From the NCBI GenBank assembly GCA_934045075.1, contig OW203734.1:11833016-11897015 (forward strand): 64,000 nt of DNA, written 5' to 3'. This DNA is from Yponomeuta sedellus (taxonomy: Eukaryota; Arthropoda; Insecta; Lepidoptera; Yponomeutidae). Of the stretch, positions 20,248 through 31,568 are shown in pieces (the first letter of the stretch is position 1; each line of letters opens with the position of its first letter). Position numbers and translations under genes: made by a program. Below the pieces are notes generated by a model. It did not search any database. It saw only the letters and a program-made list of their open reading frames with translations, and was not told the origin of the DNA.

Positions 20248-23200
20248 TTATGAAGAAAAAGGAGACACATTGGAGTTTGGGGTCGAAGGCATGAGGTCCA
20301 TCGTCTTGCACACCCAACCAGCTATGTCCACTTTCTCCGCGTCCGCGTTGCGGATCCATTCGTGATTCTGGAACAACGAATAAGAATATTAAACTATTAA
20401 TTATTCTTTTTATTGCACTATCCCGAGCTAAGGACAATTTTAAAAACCTATTTTTAAATCTGGCCTGGGATACGGGTTGGATGAAATGTGGGAAAAGGAA
20501 ATCCTTTGCCTAATATATATGACCGCTTTTGGGGAGTGTATTCGGTTGTAGTGTTTGTGTGAAAAACTGTAATTTTTTGTAGTCGACACTATAATACTTT
20601 TGTTACAGCATATAGTTTTATAGGTATTTCGGGGTATGGGTTCCCATACAGCGAGGACTCTTAACATTATGAAAATCGCCTGAGACGATGCATGGAAAGC
20701 CCCTTCGACTCACCATCAAGGTCTTGAGGTCGGCCCGCTCGTCGGGGTTCTTCTTGAGGCAGCGGTCGACAAAGTCCTTGAAGTCGTCGCTGAATATACC
20801 AGCCGGTAACTTCGGCGGCGGCTCGTTCACGATGTAGTCTAGGAGCTCGAATATCGCCATCGGCCGCGGCGAGTTCGGTGCCTGGCAACGGAAAATACAA
20901 TGAGTCTACCCGTGACCGCGGCAACAATAGCGCTGCCGAAACGTCTGGAAATAAGGGAATTACTTTGTAGCTATATTTTTTTAAGTAGTACCTATAGGTT
21001 ACACTTGACCCCTGTCACACCTGATGGTAAGCGAAAACGGGGTCTACGATGTTACGTGCTTACCTGTTAAATGCAGGCTAACTCTACTTTTTAAGACACC
21101 CAGGTTATATTTCTCTGGAAAGACAGACGATGGCGGCGTGTTCCACAACTCCTTCAGCCGTTCTTATTAATAAATAATAGCGATTAGACCCGTTTAATAT
21201 AATATAACTATGGAAGATACAGAGTATGAAGCCCGATTTTACCGTCTTCTAAGGCGTACTCATGAAGCGACTCCCAGGGAAACGTGGTTTGGTTTTCATT
21301 GTATAGGTGCCGTTACTTTACTAAGAAATTCAATAACACTTTTGATCTGCAATAGGTACCAGAACTCTTTATTTATATTAGACACTGAAATAGACATAAA
21401 AACTAAATTTAAAACTGACACAACTTTTTACAAATTGAATATGTGTAAAAACCTAATTTAAAACTGACACAACTTTTTACAAATTGAATATGATCTTTAA
21501 AGAGAAAAATAAAAATGTCTGTCGCCAACAGTAAACTTGATTTCGAGGTCATACAGCAATGATATGTAAGCTCAACGGTGGGTCATTCCACGCTTCATGC
21601 TGATGCGTCTTAACGCGAAAAAGAAAATGTAGCTCGTAGTCACTGGTGTTTATAGCCTGTAAGGGTGCAGTTGAGACACTCACCTGTCCCGGCGAGTGAT
21701 CCTCATTTTGGCCGCCAAAGATGGCGGCGAGCGTCTTCGCGTCAGGCGGCGGTATCGGGTACATGCCAATGGCCATCTCCACCAGGGAAAGGCCGAGCGA
21801 CCAAATGTCTGACTGCACCGAGTAGTGGGTGCCCTGGAGCCTCTCCGGCTGAAAGAGTAGAGTAATAATTCAATTCAGACCGAGCTTCCTTCGCTTGTGA
21901 TTGGGTATCGTCTTCTCTAAAACATGACTTTGGTACAGGATTATGCACATGATAAGTGCAGTTGGACCAGAAAACAGAATTGAATTGAAGGTTTATTTTG
22001 TTTACTTTTTCTGAAAAAACCCGTTATTAACTTACCGACATATAACTCCTAGTTCCAACGAACGAGTTGGCCATAGAGTCGATCAACTGGCCCGAGACGC
22101 CGAAGTCGCAGATCTTGATCTCGCCATTGCTGTTCACGAGAATGTTCGACGGCTTGACGTCACGGTGCATTATGGCGTGCTTGTCGCGTAGGTAGCTCAG
22201 ACCCTTGAGCACCGCCGATGTTATGGTCCCTGTGGCGTAGAGAAGAGAGGCTAAGTTTGGCTGTCAACTAGATGCGTCCAGCGCCTTTACAATGCAGTGA
22301 CATATTTATTTTCTTTGCCACTGTGATTCCTTCTTTTATGTGCTGTATTGTATATTGCAGTTTTTCCGTATTGGATTTGTTGTGAGTAGGATTCACGAGA
22401 CAGGTATAGATTTTAAATCACAGGTATAAATTGACCATCTGCATCAAATTATGCTTATACAAGAACAATCATAGGATTGATTTATGGACCAGGATCAATC
22501 TCAAAAATGCGTTACTGCAGTGATATACATTATACGCAATGTAAAGTATTACTGCAGGTCAGATGCCTCCTCCCAAAGATAGAGTATGATCTCAATCATG
22601 CGGATTGGCGATTGCAAGAACCGAAGATGTAATCGGATGTGAATCCCTCCGATACTTAGGTTTTCTCAAGATATTTTTCTTTACATTTAGCGAATGATAT
22701 TTAACGAAATGTACGTAACGTAGAAAACAAGGTCATGGATACATGCGGGCATCAAACTTGACAGCTCTCGATTGCGAGGAATGCATTCTATCGATTTTAT
22801 TTATTAAGGAAATCATTGAATTATTTCAAAACTTCTCCAGGTTGACCATTCCAAAAATAACTAGAAAATAATTGCACCGCCAACACTGTCAGCTACAGCT
22901 TAACCTCCTCCGTCCTGAATGACTATGACTTGATGACTTGACTTGCTTTGAATGACCTTTAAAATAACAATAGAAAACCATTGATATTTTCTACGTCTAG
23001 ACTGAGGAGCTTATGTAATCCAAATCAGGGAACTTACCCAAGATGGACTCGGGGATCCTGCCGGCCTTCTTCAGTATGAGGTCCAGGGATCCTCCATCCA
23101 TGTACTCCATGCAGATAGAAATCTCGCCGTCGCTGTAGAAAGCGCCGTAGAAGCCCACGATATGGGTGAAGTTGCACTCGTGGAGCACCTTCAACTCCCT

Positions 23201-26200
23201 GGGTGTGAAGATTTGAGTTTGTACCACAGAAAAAAAAATATTCTGATTTTGTTTCAGTGGTCGTGGTTCAGTGGGTAGGCCGCCTACTCGATGAAACGAA
23301 GTAAATTAAAAAGGCGGCAGGTCTAGCAGAGCACAGGCGAGGTTGGCGTGACGGTGGAGAGGCCTATTCCCAATGGGCGTCTTCCATAGCCGGTATCAAG
23401 GATGTTTTAGCCAAAAGTTCTTAGGCGGTAAAGGGAGATAGATTAACATTAGCATTAAGTCCACGTTTTGTACATTAAGTATCTTTTGTGTAAAAAGGAA
23501 TTCATAATGCGAAGGTGGCGGGACGACCTTACGACCTTTTCGCCAGGCTGGCAGGATGTGGACAGAAAGGAGTAGAAACTGAAAGGAGAGGCCTTTGTCC
23601 AGCAGTGGGACACAACCGAGGCTACATAAATAGGAAGCCCTAAAGTTGAGGCTACACTTATTATTATTATTATTAAATTCTTTATTGAACGAGTAAGAAT
23701 TGTACAACTGGTGGGCTTAATACTAAATAGTATGTTATTCAAGCCAACCAATAGGTGATGTATATACCGTATCGGAAATCGTGTTGTAATTATTAATAAT
23801 ACTGGCTAATCTCATTTATTCTTTGTTATTCAAAAATGTTGTTTTTTTATTAAATATGTTTTTTTGTTCCTTTTTATAACTTTGATTTTTCTCCGTACTT
23901 CAACAAGAGCTGTATCAATAAACAGTATGTGATATTTAAAAAACCTATTTAGAGGCTAAAAATTTCACCCATGCCGGGATTCGAACCCGCAACCTCTGGC
24001 TATCCGTGCCAGCGCTCTTCCAATTGAGCCAATGGGTGACTCACCGGCATCAGTGAAATTTCGAACCTCTTTACACTATTCTATGTATTACGTACAGGCA
24101 GCGACATCTGGCTTAAGCAAATTGCATCACTTACAGCCCCGACCACCTACTTTGCAGTTAGGTTTTACATCGGAACGATATCACTGTACCCACACGATTA
24201 TACTATTTTTAATTTTAATGCACTAACCCGTGCTAAGGACAAATTTAAAAACCTATTTAGAGGCTAAAAATTTCACCCATGCCGGGATTCGAACCCGCAA
24301 CCTCTTGCTATCCGTGCCAGCGCTCTTCCAGAGAATAGTGTAAAGAGCGTAATGATCGATTTAACCGGTTAACTCGAGTTAAATGAGTTAACCTGGGCTG
24401 ACGCAAGTGGGCCTTAATAGGTATAACAAGGAAGTACAATGCTCGACCTAGCTTGACGCCTGCGCTTGACGGGCTGCGCCTCATGCCAACTGCAAATCAT
24501 GACAGTTTAATGCTCTTTACATAGCCGAGTCTTCCTACTCGTTAATCTGTGAGTTAGTCAACTTGACAATGTAGCTACATCTGTCACAGTAAACCATGAA
24601 CTGTAGTTCTACGAAATAGAACTATAATTCAGCTGGCTAAGCTTACCTGATAATTTGTTTCTTGATAGCTGGCTTCACTTCAAGATGGATGAGCTTCCGG
24701 GCCATGATGAGACCAGTGGACTTGTGGCGGACTTTCATAACTACACCGCCATTGCCTTGACCTGAAGAAAAAGAGATTGTGATGTTGTTAGCTTATATTG
24801 AAGATAACAATGTTTTAGTATAGTTATTTTTATGGCAGTATCTGCTGTACCAGGATTACCATTATTATGGATTACCAGGATTACCATTACTCCTAAGATG
24901 TTGGAGCAGTGAGGTGTTGCAAGATTTGCAAAATACAAGGGTCAGAATTTTTCTTTTCTTGAGAAAATCTGTAGGTTTTGGTGTTCAGAGGCAAAACTTC
25001 ATTTAAAATTATAATTAATTTCATGTCGTTATAAAAAGCAATGATTGAATAATTATTATACTATAATTTTTTAAGACACTGTCAAAGGGAAACTACAATT
25101 TTATTGTATCAAGTAGATTAAATTCAATAACTTGAAATCAGGAAATAAAATTATTAAGAAAGTTAACCCGAATTATTACATAATATAGGAAGTCTTCTGT
25201 ATGTTTCAAAATAAGTAGGTATGTTTTGATTTAAATTAAGTAAGCCATGTCGACCATGTGTAAAAAAAGAAAAGTTGCCAGAAAAATTGCCATTAGCGGT
25301 ATATCAGTAGTCACGGGACGAAAACACATTGTGCACCTGAGAGCGATTCACCTACAGCCTATGTCCACCCTGGAGATCCATTTTAAATATTGGTAAAAGA
25401 TTATTTTAAATTGGATAAGTTACTTTCAGAGATTACCCCTAGAAACATTTCCTCTTTATAATATTAGTGTAGATAAAAAAATCTGATTTTAATTGTTGCA
25501 AATCAAATACAAAAGTTAATATAAGTAGGTACACTTAATATAGATGTGTGATAAAAAGGAGATAGGCTCAGCATAACTGCTGTATTAGATGAACAATCTC
25601 GTTTTGCACATAATGATAATAATGTGTTAGAAATGCAGCTCAGTCAGTAAGATAATAGTGGTTCATAAAGATTACCCCATGATACACAATGATGAATCAC
25701 CATGAACTTGTACAAAATGCATCGATATTCTATTACACACAATGCACATACAAAGTTATACATGATTACACTATTTTTATTTTTAATGCACTAACCCGTG
25801 CTAAGGAACAAATTTAAAAACCTATTTAGAGGCTAAAAATTTCACCCATGCCGGGATTCGAACCCGCAACCTCTGGCTATCCGTACCAGCGCTCTACCAA
25901 TTGAGCCAATGGGCGACTCACGGCATCAGTGAAATTTCGAACCTCTTTACAATATTCTCTGTATTACGTACAGGCAGCGACATCTGACTTAAGCAAATTG
26001 CATTACTTACAGCCCCGACTACCTACTTTGCAGTTAGGTTTAACATCGGAACGATATAACTGTACTCACATGATTACACTATTTTTATTTTTAATGCACT
26101 AACCCGTGCTAAGGAACAAATTTAAAAACCTATTTAGAGGCTAAATAGGTTTTTTAATTAATTAATTAATTAATTTTTTAATTAGGAACCTATTTTAGGT

Positions 26201-27805
26201 TGCGGGTTCGAATCCCGGCATGGGTGAAATTTTTAGCCTCTAAATAGGTTTTTAAATTTGTTCCTTAGCACGGGTTAGTGCATTAAAAATAAAAATAGTG
26301 TAATCATGTGAGTACAGTTATATCGTTCCGATGTTAAACCTAACTGCAAAGTAGGTAGTCGGGGCTGTAAGTAATGCAATTTGCTTAAGTCAGATGTCGC
26401 TGCCTGTACGTAATACAGAGAATATTGTAAAGAGGTTCGAAATTTCACTGATGCCGTGAGTCGCCCATTGGCTCAATTGGTAGAGCGCTGGTACGGATAG
26501 CCAGAGGTTGCGGGTTCGAATCCCGGCATGGGTGAAATTTTTAGCCTCTAAATAGGTTTTTTAAAGTTATACATGTATAGTTGATAATTTCTTTCCTTTC
26601 TTTCTTTTTTTTTTAAGCTGAATCTTGGGATAAATATCCTAAAATCTACAATGACAAAAATATAAAATGCCCGACCATTGTGACTTATACCACATAAGTG
26701 TGATAACAAAGTATCAAATTCCATTTACAAGCTATTCTTACCAAGTTCACCAAGCTTCTCAAAATCATCATCACTGAGCTCTCCTATCTTCTCCTTCTGA
26801 CAGAGAAAGACCTCTATCCTGCGCCTCTGGGTGTCATCCATCTCAATCTGCTCGAGACGCTCTGTGAGGGCCTCTATGCTGGTCTTGGATTTCCCGGCCA
26901 AACCCTGACGTCTATAATACACATTGAAGTGTTGTAAGATTGAAACTTAGTGTGTGTTTGTTGATACAGCCCTGGTGTACAGTAGAACAGCTGAGGTGTT
27001 GAAACACACTGAATACCTTGGAAATTGTACAGTTCTGCTCAGCATGCAACTATTAGTAACTACTAGTTGCATGCTGTACATCTGTTGTAGTTAGACCTGA
27101 TATTTACCGCACTTAGCCTCATAATTGGTCCATTGTACGTAGCCAGCGCTGAGGTATGTTAGCACTTCAGACAAACTAGGGTTTCCTCACAATGTTTTCC
27201 TTTAAAATTAGCAAGTGGTTTTGCTACTATAATTTCACAAATGTACATAACTACAAAACAAAGTCAAAAGTACATGCCGGGATTCGAACCTACAACCTCC
27301 TGATTGAGAAGCCGGGAGTTCTATCGCTCCCCTACCACCGCTTAAAGAAAACATGCAACTAATAGATGCAGTGTCACAGTAAATGTAGAGCAGGATTCCT
27401 GGCTGCTTGCTTTGTTTACAGCAAGCTAAATAATGATTGATTTCTGTCTTAATACTGTAGTAACATCAATTACTGTCTGTGATTGTCTCTGATTGACTGT
27501 CTGTGAAGCTAGAGCTGGAACTGTGTGGACCGTGCCTACGCTACTATTGGGTTACAGCTACATGCGTTAGGATCTGGTGTGATATTCATTTTTAGGGTCT
27601 CATGCGCCAAGGCTCAACGGCTGGTAAATAACATCGATATTATCGACAATCATGCAGTAGCTGTAATAGCTATAGGGTGTACTTACTCAGTAGCCGTTGC
27701 AGATTTTAACTGAGGGGTCATGTTAGAAGGTGTTACCGCCGGGACAGTGTCTATAGAACCCGGCGGAAGTGTTAAATTCAATTTATTTTTCGACATTTTA
27801 CTCAT
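20248..27805 (-). CDS. Dsor1: Dual-specificity MAP kinase kinase (MEK1/2, Dsor1-type), eight exons
   Basis: The product phosphorylates ERK on Thr and Tyr in the Ras-Raf-MEK-ERK cascade. Exons 5' to 3' are 27687-27805, 26742-26911, 24647-24761, 23038-23198, 22036-22229, 21684-21848, 20714-20881 and 20248-20367. All have GT/AG boundaries and matching phases, giving 403 codons (mammalian MEK1 has 393). Visible features: N-terminal basic/hydrophobic ERK-docking motif ([10 protein letters not shown]), an export-signal-like helix ([10 protein letters not shown]), the glycine loop GQGNGGVV (97-104), ATP lysine 119 in MARKLIHLE, catalytic Asp212 in [11 protein letters not shown] at 230-232, and the activation segment SMANSFVGT with Raf-target serines 240 and 244. 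There is no truncation or missing residue. The start may be codon 1 or Met4. Introns 2 and 3 hold SINE arrays; intron 3 also holds a LINE tail. Confidence 0.96.
23490..23640 (+). repeat. 3' end of an RTE-like LINE in MEK intron 3
   Basis: Translates as [16 protein letters not shown], a stop, then [14 protein letters not shown], the same C-terminal segment as at 39907-40194. It is a 5'-truncated dead insertion, opposite in strand to MEK. Confidence 0.7.
23936..24349 (-). repeat. SINE family 1 tandem dimer with inverted end, MEK intron 3
   Basis: Two minus-strand copies follow each other (tRNA-like heads near 23972-24030 and 24280-24330), joined through the family linker (GCAGCGACATCTGGCTTAAG and the tail AATGCACTAACCCGTGC). 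The second copy ends abruptly in AGAGAATAGTGTAAAGAG on the plus strand, which is a head segment in inverted orientation. So this array also contains a head-to-head joint. Confidence 0.75.
25752..26575. mobile_element. Large palindromic SINE family 1 composite with 13-bp target-site duplication, MEK intron 2
   Basis: AAAGTTATACATG flanks the unit at 25752-25764 and 26563-26575. The left arm (to about 26150) is the reverse complement of a SINE dimer and the right arm (from about 26170) is a forward dimer. They meet at an AT-rich joint of repeated TTAA words. The arms are nearly identical for roughly 380 bp. Tails face outward: a long tail with TATTTTTATTTTTAATGC on the left, a short AAATAGGTTTTTT on the right. 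The tRNA-like part reads GCCCATTGGCTCAATTGG with box B GGTTCGAATCC. Transcribed within MEK pre-mRNA this would form a very long intronic hairpin. Confidence 0.9.
27097..27345 (-). repeat. SINE family 2, full-length, MEK intron 1
   Basis: It has the complete tRNA-like head (box B as GGTTCGAATCCC on the minus strand, TTCTCAATC arm) and the body to GCTAAGTGCGGTAAA. It lies in antisense to the head of the 1713 copy and in sense with MEK transcription. Confidence 0.8.
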
Positions 27806-28288
27806 TTTTGAGCGCGATTTGTCACGGCATCTAGAGAAGTAATTATTTCACCGCTGTACCTAAGTCAGCACCGAAATCCACCAATTTACAAAAGTCACTA
27901 AAAAACTACCGGTACCTAGATAGATTCGCAGAAATATGATAGAAAAAAGAAAAATCAAAGAAGTTCGTCACCACCCGCAAATCATTTGTCAAATTTCGAG
28001 TAATGGTTTCGCATTTCAACATTATGAATCGAACGTTAGCTTTTAAGTTGGATTCTCAAGCCACCGTTGGATTACGAAAAACGATTAGGTATCAAAAGAT
28101 ATCAAATATTATTTTAAAAACAAAAATCTGACTTCACAAAAGTGCACTGTTGATTGATTTATTATCGCATAACCTTGAACCTCTCCGTCAAAATGGGTGC
28201 AATTCAATGAGCTTGAGATTGATCGAGACTGACATATATTGTTTGATTGATTTTATTTTTGGTAGGTAAAATGCGAAGATATAGTTTT
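27806..28288. promoter_or_regulatory. Upstream region of MEK
   Basis: About 480 bases between the MEK start codon and the LINE insertion. It should contain the MEK 5' untranslated region and core promoter. No TATA box or other element could be assigned with confidence. Confidence 0.35.
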
Positions 28289-31200
28289 ACTCCCTCTAGG
28301 GGGTCGATGTTACTCCACGTCCGTAAGAATAACCGCCACATACCTTACACGTGACCCCTGGGTGGTGCTAAGAGAGTGACAAATCCGGCAGCTGCACTGT
28401 TCCCTGAGAGCCTCGCAGCAAACACTGGTCTACTACACTATACAATGCTCCTGAATAAACACAATGCTAAACCAAACGGCTCTTCTAAGAGCCCATTGAC
28501 AAAAGATATCGGACCTACAATCCGTATCTGCTCCCTTAACGTAGAAGGCATAAGCCGATCTAAAACAGAATGCTTACAAAAGGTACTATATGAACTTGAC
28601 ATTGACGTTGTGCTGCTTCAAGAAACGCACACACCGGACGCTGCTCAACTCGCCCGGAGAGGGGATATCGCCGGCTACAACCTAGTCGCAGCTACCTACC
28701 ACGCACAATATGGCACTGCAATCTACCTGCACCATTCTATAGCACAATCTGCTACTGTCATCTCGAACAATATAGACAACGAGAACATCGCCACTACATC
28801 AATTGAGCTAGGTGAAACTAAGATCACTAATATTTATAAGCCACCGAAAAGCCAATGGCCGTCGCCAGCCTTACAGGGGCTCGATCACCCCTCCATATAC
28901 ATAGGAGACTTCAACAGCCATCACACAAACTGGGGTTATAACAACAGCGATGAGAATGGTAAAAGATTAGTAGACTGGGCCGACAAATCAAACTCATTCC
29001 TTGTACACGATAATAAAAGCAGTGGCTCATTCAAATCCGCCCGATGGGGAAGAGACTATAACCCGGACCTTGTCTTCGTGTCCAAAGATCAAGAAAACCG
29101 CCCCCTACCTGTACAGAAAACAATCCTAACGGACTTTCCAAAAAGCCAACACCGACCCGTTCTAATAGAAATTGGACTAAAAATACCGATAGTCCAATCC
29201 TACCCTGGCCCTCGTTGGAATTTCCAAAAGGCCAACTGGGAAAACTATGCCAAAAAACTGGACGAATGTATACGATGGATCGAACCCTTGCCCAGTAACT
29301 TCGGTAGATTTAAAGGACTACTAATAGCCGTAGCTAAGCAATCGATTCCACGAGGGTACAGAAAACAGTACATCCCTTGCTGGAACGACAGTACAGAGGA
29401 GCTCTGGCAAGAATTCAATAGGACTGCCGACAAGAACACAGCCCATCAACTTATTGAATCCTTGGACCATGCTAGACAGGAAAAATGGGAAAACACCGTG
29501 GGCAATTTGAACTTTACGCATTCTAGCCGAAAGGCATGGCACATTCTAAGAAGGCTAACTACAGGGAAAACATCAACTATGAAACCCAAGCTCAGCAAGG
29601 CTAGCCCGAATGACATAGCAAACAGAATAGTGCTCCTCTCAAAAGCCCCCAGCCACAAAGCCCACACACGCAAAATACGTAAAGAACTAAAAACTATAAA
29701 ATCCATAACAACACCCAATAGTATGTATAGCGCCCCCGTACAGGTCGGCGAAGTAACTCTCGCTATCAAGCATATAAAAATGAACAAAGCCTGTGGAGAT
29801 GACGGAATATTCCCGGAGTTCTTAAAGAACAGTGGCCCACGAGTGCAGACATGGCTGGCAAAGTTCTTCTCTAACATCATTTTAACAGGAAAGATTCCAC
29901 CCGAACTTAAAGCTTCCAAAGTAATTGCTATACTGAAGCCGGAAAAACCTGAAGACAATGCAGAAAGCTACCGGCCCATAGCACTCCTGAGCATCGTGTA
30001 CAAGCTCCTGGAACGAATAATCTACAACCGCATTTCGGACACAATTGATCAGAACATTCCTCAAGAGCAGGCAGGCTTTCGCCCGAAACGAAACTGCTGC
30101 GATCAGGTTCTTGCATTAACCACTCATATAGAAAGAGGTTTTCAGCGTGGTGAGAAGTCATCGGTTGCCTTCATCGACCTAACGGCTGCTTACGACACCG
30201 TATGGAGGCAAGGGCTACTAATCAAACTCCTCAAGATCATACCATGCATTAGGATCTACAGACTTATAGAGGATGCCCTTACGAACAGACCATTCCAGGT
30301 ATTTCTAGGCGAACACTCAAGCAGTAGACGATCCCTAAATAATGGCCTTCCGCAAGGCTCAGTGCTGGCCCCGCTACTTTTCAATGTGTATACTCACGAC
30401 TTCCCTAGCACTTCATCAAGGAAATTTGGATACGCTGACGACCTAGCCCTAGTAACCCAGACTAAAAGCTTTGAAACTGCCGAAAAGGTACTGGAAGCAG
30501 ATCTGATGGCGATGGACGAGTACTACAAACATTGGCGTCTGTGTCCCAACGCGACCAAGACAGAAGTAAGCTGCTTCCACCTCAACAACAAACAAGCAGA
30601 CAAAAAACTAAATGTGAGATTCCGAAACACCACTCTTCAGCATAACCCTTACCCGAAATACCTCGGAGTTACCCTCGATAGGAGTCTCACATACAAACAA
30701 CATCTCAGTAAACTGGCAGGAAAAATGAAAAGCAGAAACAGTATCATACAAAAGCTCACTGGTACCTCCTGGGGCACTAGTGCTGCATGCCTAAAGACCT
30801 CGGCCATGGCACTGGTTTATTCAACGGCCGAATACTGTGCCCCTGTGTGGAAGAACAGCGTTCACGTGGCGGCGGTAGATACAGAGCTCAACCACACGAT
30901 GAGGTTAATTACGGGATGTATAATGCCAACCCCAACCTACTGGCTGCCTGCTCTCAGCAATATCGCTCCCCCACACATCCGTAGAGAAATGTGCCTGAAA
31001 CGAGAGCTCGAGAAAATTGCGACAAACCCGTTACTACCCATTAACGACGACCTGTGCCATCTCGCGACTACAAGGCTTAAGTCACGCGACCCACCCGCCA
31101 AATCCTACCATACCTATAACCCTTTGTGGAGTCCTAACAATGCATGGTTAGATGAGTGGAAAACCAACAGCTCTCGAAAAGACATTTTTGAACTCAACAC

Positions 31201-31568
31201 CCAGGAACGACCCGCGGGCTTCAAAACAACGCGAAACGTTTGGTGCCGCCTAAACCGCCTCAGGACGGGTGTGGGCAATTGTGCCTACCTATGGCACAAA
31301 TGGGGCTGGTGTGATTCGGCCGCCTGCGAATGCGGTCACCCACAAAAAACCATTGATCACATAGTCTACGAATGTGAATTGACCAAGTATCATGGGATGA
31401 AAGATGATTTCATAAACCTCTCCGGCGACTCGGTTACGTACCTTAATAATTGTAAATTTTGACTTCAAATTTTTGACATTCCATTATTATTAATTATAAA
31501 CGCATTGTGTCTGGTTGTGAGGCCATTGTAAAATGCCATACGATAAATAAATAAAATAACTCCCTCTA
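28289..31568 (+). mobile_element. Structurally complete non-LTR retrotransposon with 10-bp target-site duplication
   Basis: ACTCCCTCTA at 28289-28298 is repeated at 31559-31568 and delimits a 3260-bp element. It has a short GC-rich 5' leader (28299-28375), one long ORF and a short 3' tail ending in CGATAAATAAATAAAATA, a microsatellite-type rather than poly(A) tail. It lies about 480 bp upstream of MEK, in the opposite orientation. Full length, an intact ORF and identical duplications suggest recent insertion. Confidence 0.9.
28376..31462 (+). CDS. Endonuclease-reverse transcriptase polyprotein of the non-LTR element
   Basis: The frame is open for 1028 codons. It follows an in-frame stop and the first ATG is at 28445, so about 1005 residues from that ATG. 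An APE-type endonuclease occupies about residues 45-265 (LNVEGI, LLQETHT, GDFNSHHTNWG near 177-187, PDLVFVS). The reverse transcriptase follows (DDGIFPEFLKN, AGFRPKRNCCDQ, FIDLTAAYDTVW, GLPQGSVLAPLLF) with catalytic YADD at 686-689. A C-terminal Cys/His segment (CECGHPQKTIDHIVYEC) ends the protein. No separate gag-like ORF1 precedes it. The domain order fits Jockey-superfamily or related single-ORF LINEs; the clade is not assigned. All catalytic motifs are present. Confidence 0.92.
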   Translation: MTNPAAALFPESLAANTGLLHYTMLLNKHNAKPNGSSKSPLTKDIGPTIRICSLNVEGISRSKTECLQKVLYELDIDVVLLQETHTPDAAQLARRGDIAGYNLVAATYHAQYGTAIYLHHSIAQSATVISNNIDNENIATTSIELGETKITNIYKPPKSQWPSPALQGLDHPSIYIGDFNSHHTNWGYNNSDENGKRLVDWADKSNSFLVHDNKSSGSFKSARWGRDYNPDLVFVSKDQENRPLPVQKTILTDFPKSQHRPVLIEIGLKIPIVQSYPGPRWNFQKANWENYAKKLDECIRWIEPLPSNFGRFKGLLIAVAKQSIPRGYRKQYIPCWNDSTEELWQEFNRTADKNTAHQLIESLDHARQEKWENTVGNLNFTHSSRKAWHILRRLTTGKTSTMKPKLSKASPNDIANRIVLLSKAPSHKAHTRKIRKELKTIKSITTPNSMYSAPVQVGEVTLAIKHIKMNKACGDDGIFPEFLKNSGPRVQTWLAKFFSNIILTGKIPPELKASKVIAILKPEKPEDNAESYRPIALLSIVYKLLERIIYNRISDTIDQNIPQEQAGFRPKRNCCDQVLALTTHIERGFQRGEKSSVAFIDLTAAYDTVWRQGLLIKLLKIIPCIRIYRLIEDALTNRPFQVFLGEHSSSRRSLNNGLPQGSVLAPLLFNVYTHDFPSTSSRKFGYADDLALVTQTKSFETAEKVLEADLMAMDEYYKHWRLCPNATKTEVSCFHLNNKQADKKLNVRFRNTTLQHNPYPKYLGVTLDRSLTYKQHLSKLAGKMKSRNSIIQKLTGTSWGTSAACLKTSAMALVYSTAEYCAPVWKNSVHVAAVDTELNHTMRLITGCIMPTPTYWLPALSNIAPPHIRREMCLKRELEKIATNPLLPINDDLCHLATTRLKSRDPPAKSYHTYNPLWSPNNAWLDEWKTNSSRKDIFELNTQERPAGFKTTRNVWCRLNRLRTGVGNCAYLWHKWGWCDSAACECGHPQKTIDHIVYECELTKYHGMKDDFINLSGDSVTYLNNCKF

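Noticed and set aside
21210..21461. Plus-strand ORF in MEK intron 6
   Set aside because: No domain; the end lies in a local duplication (AAAACTGACACAACTTTTTA twice near 21413 and 21461).
26467..26541. tRNA gene candidate in the SINE family 1 copies
   Set aside because: Acceptor and T-arm look tRNA-like, but the loop ACGGATA lacks U33 and the sequence recurs inside SINE units with tails and target duplications.
29245..30161. Minus-strand ORFs inside the LINE
   Set aside because: Shadows of the endonuclease-reverse transcriptase frame on the opposite strand.
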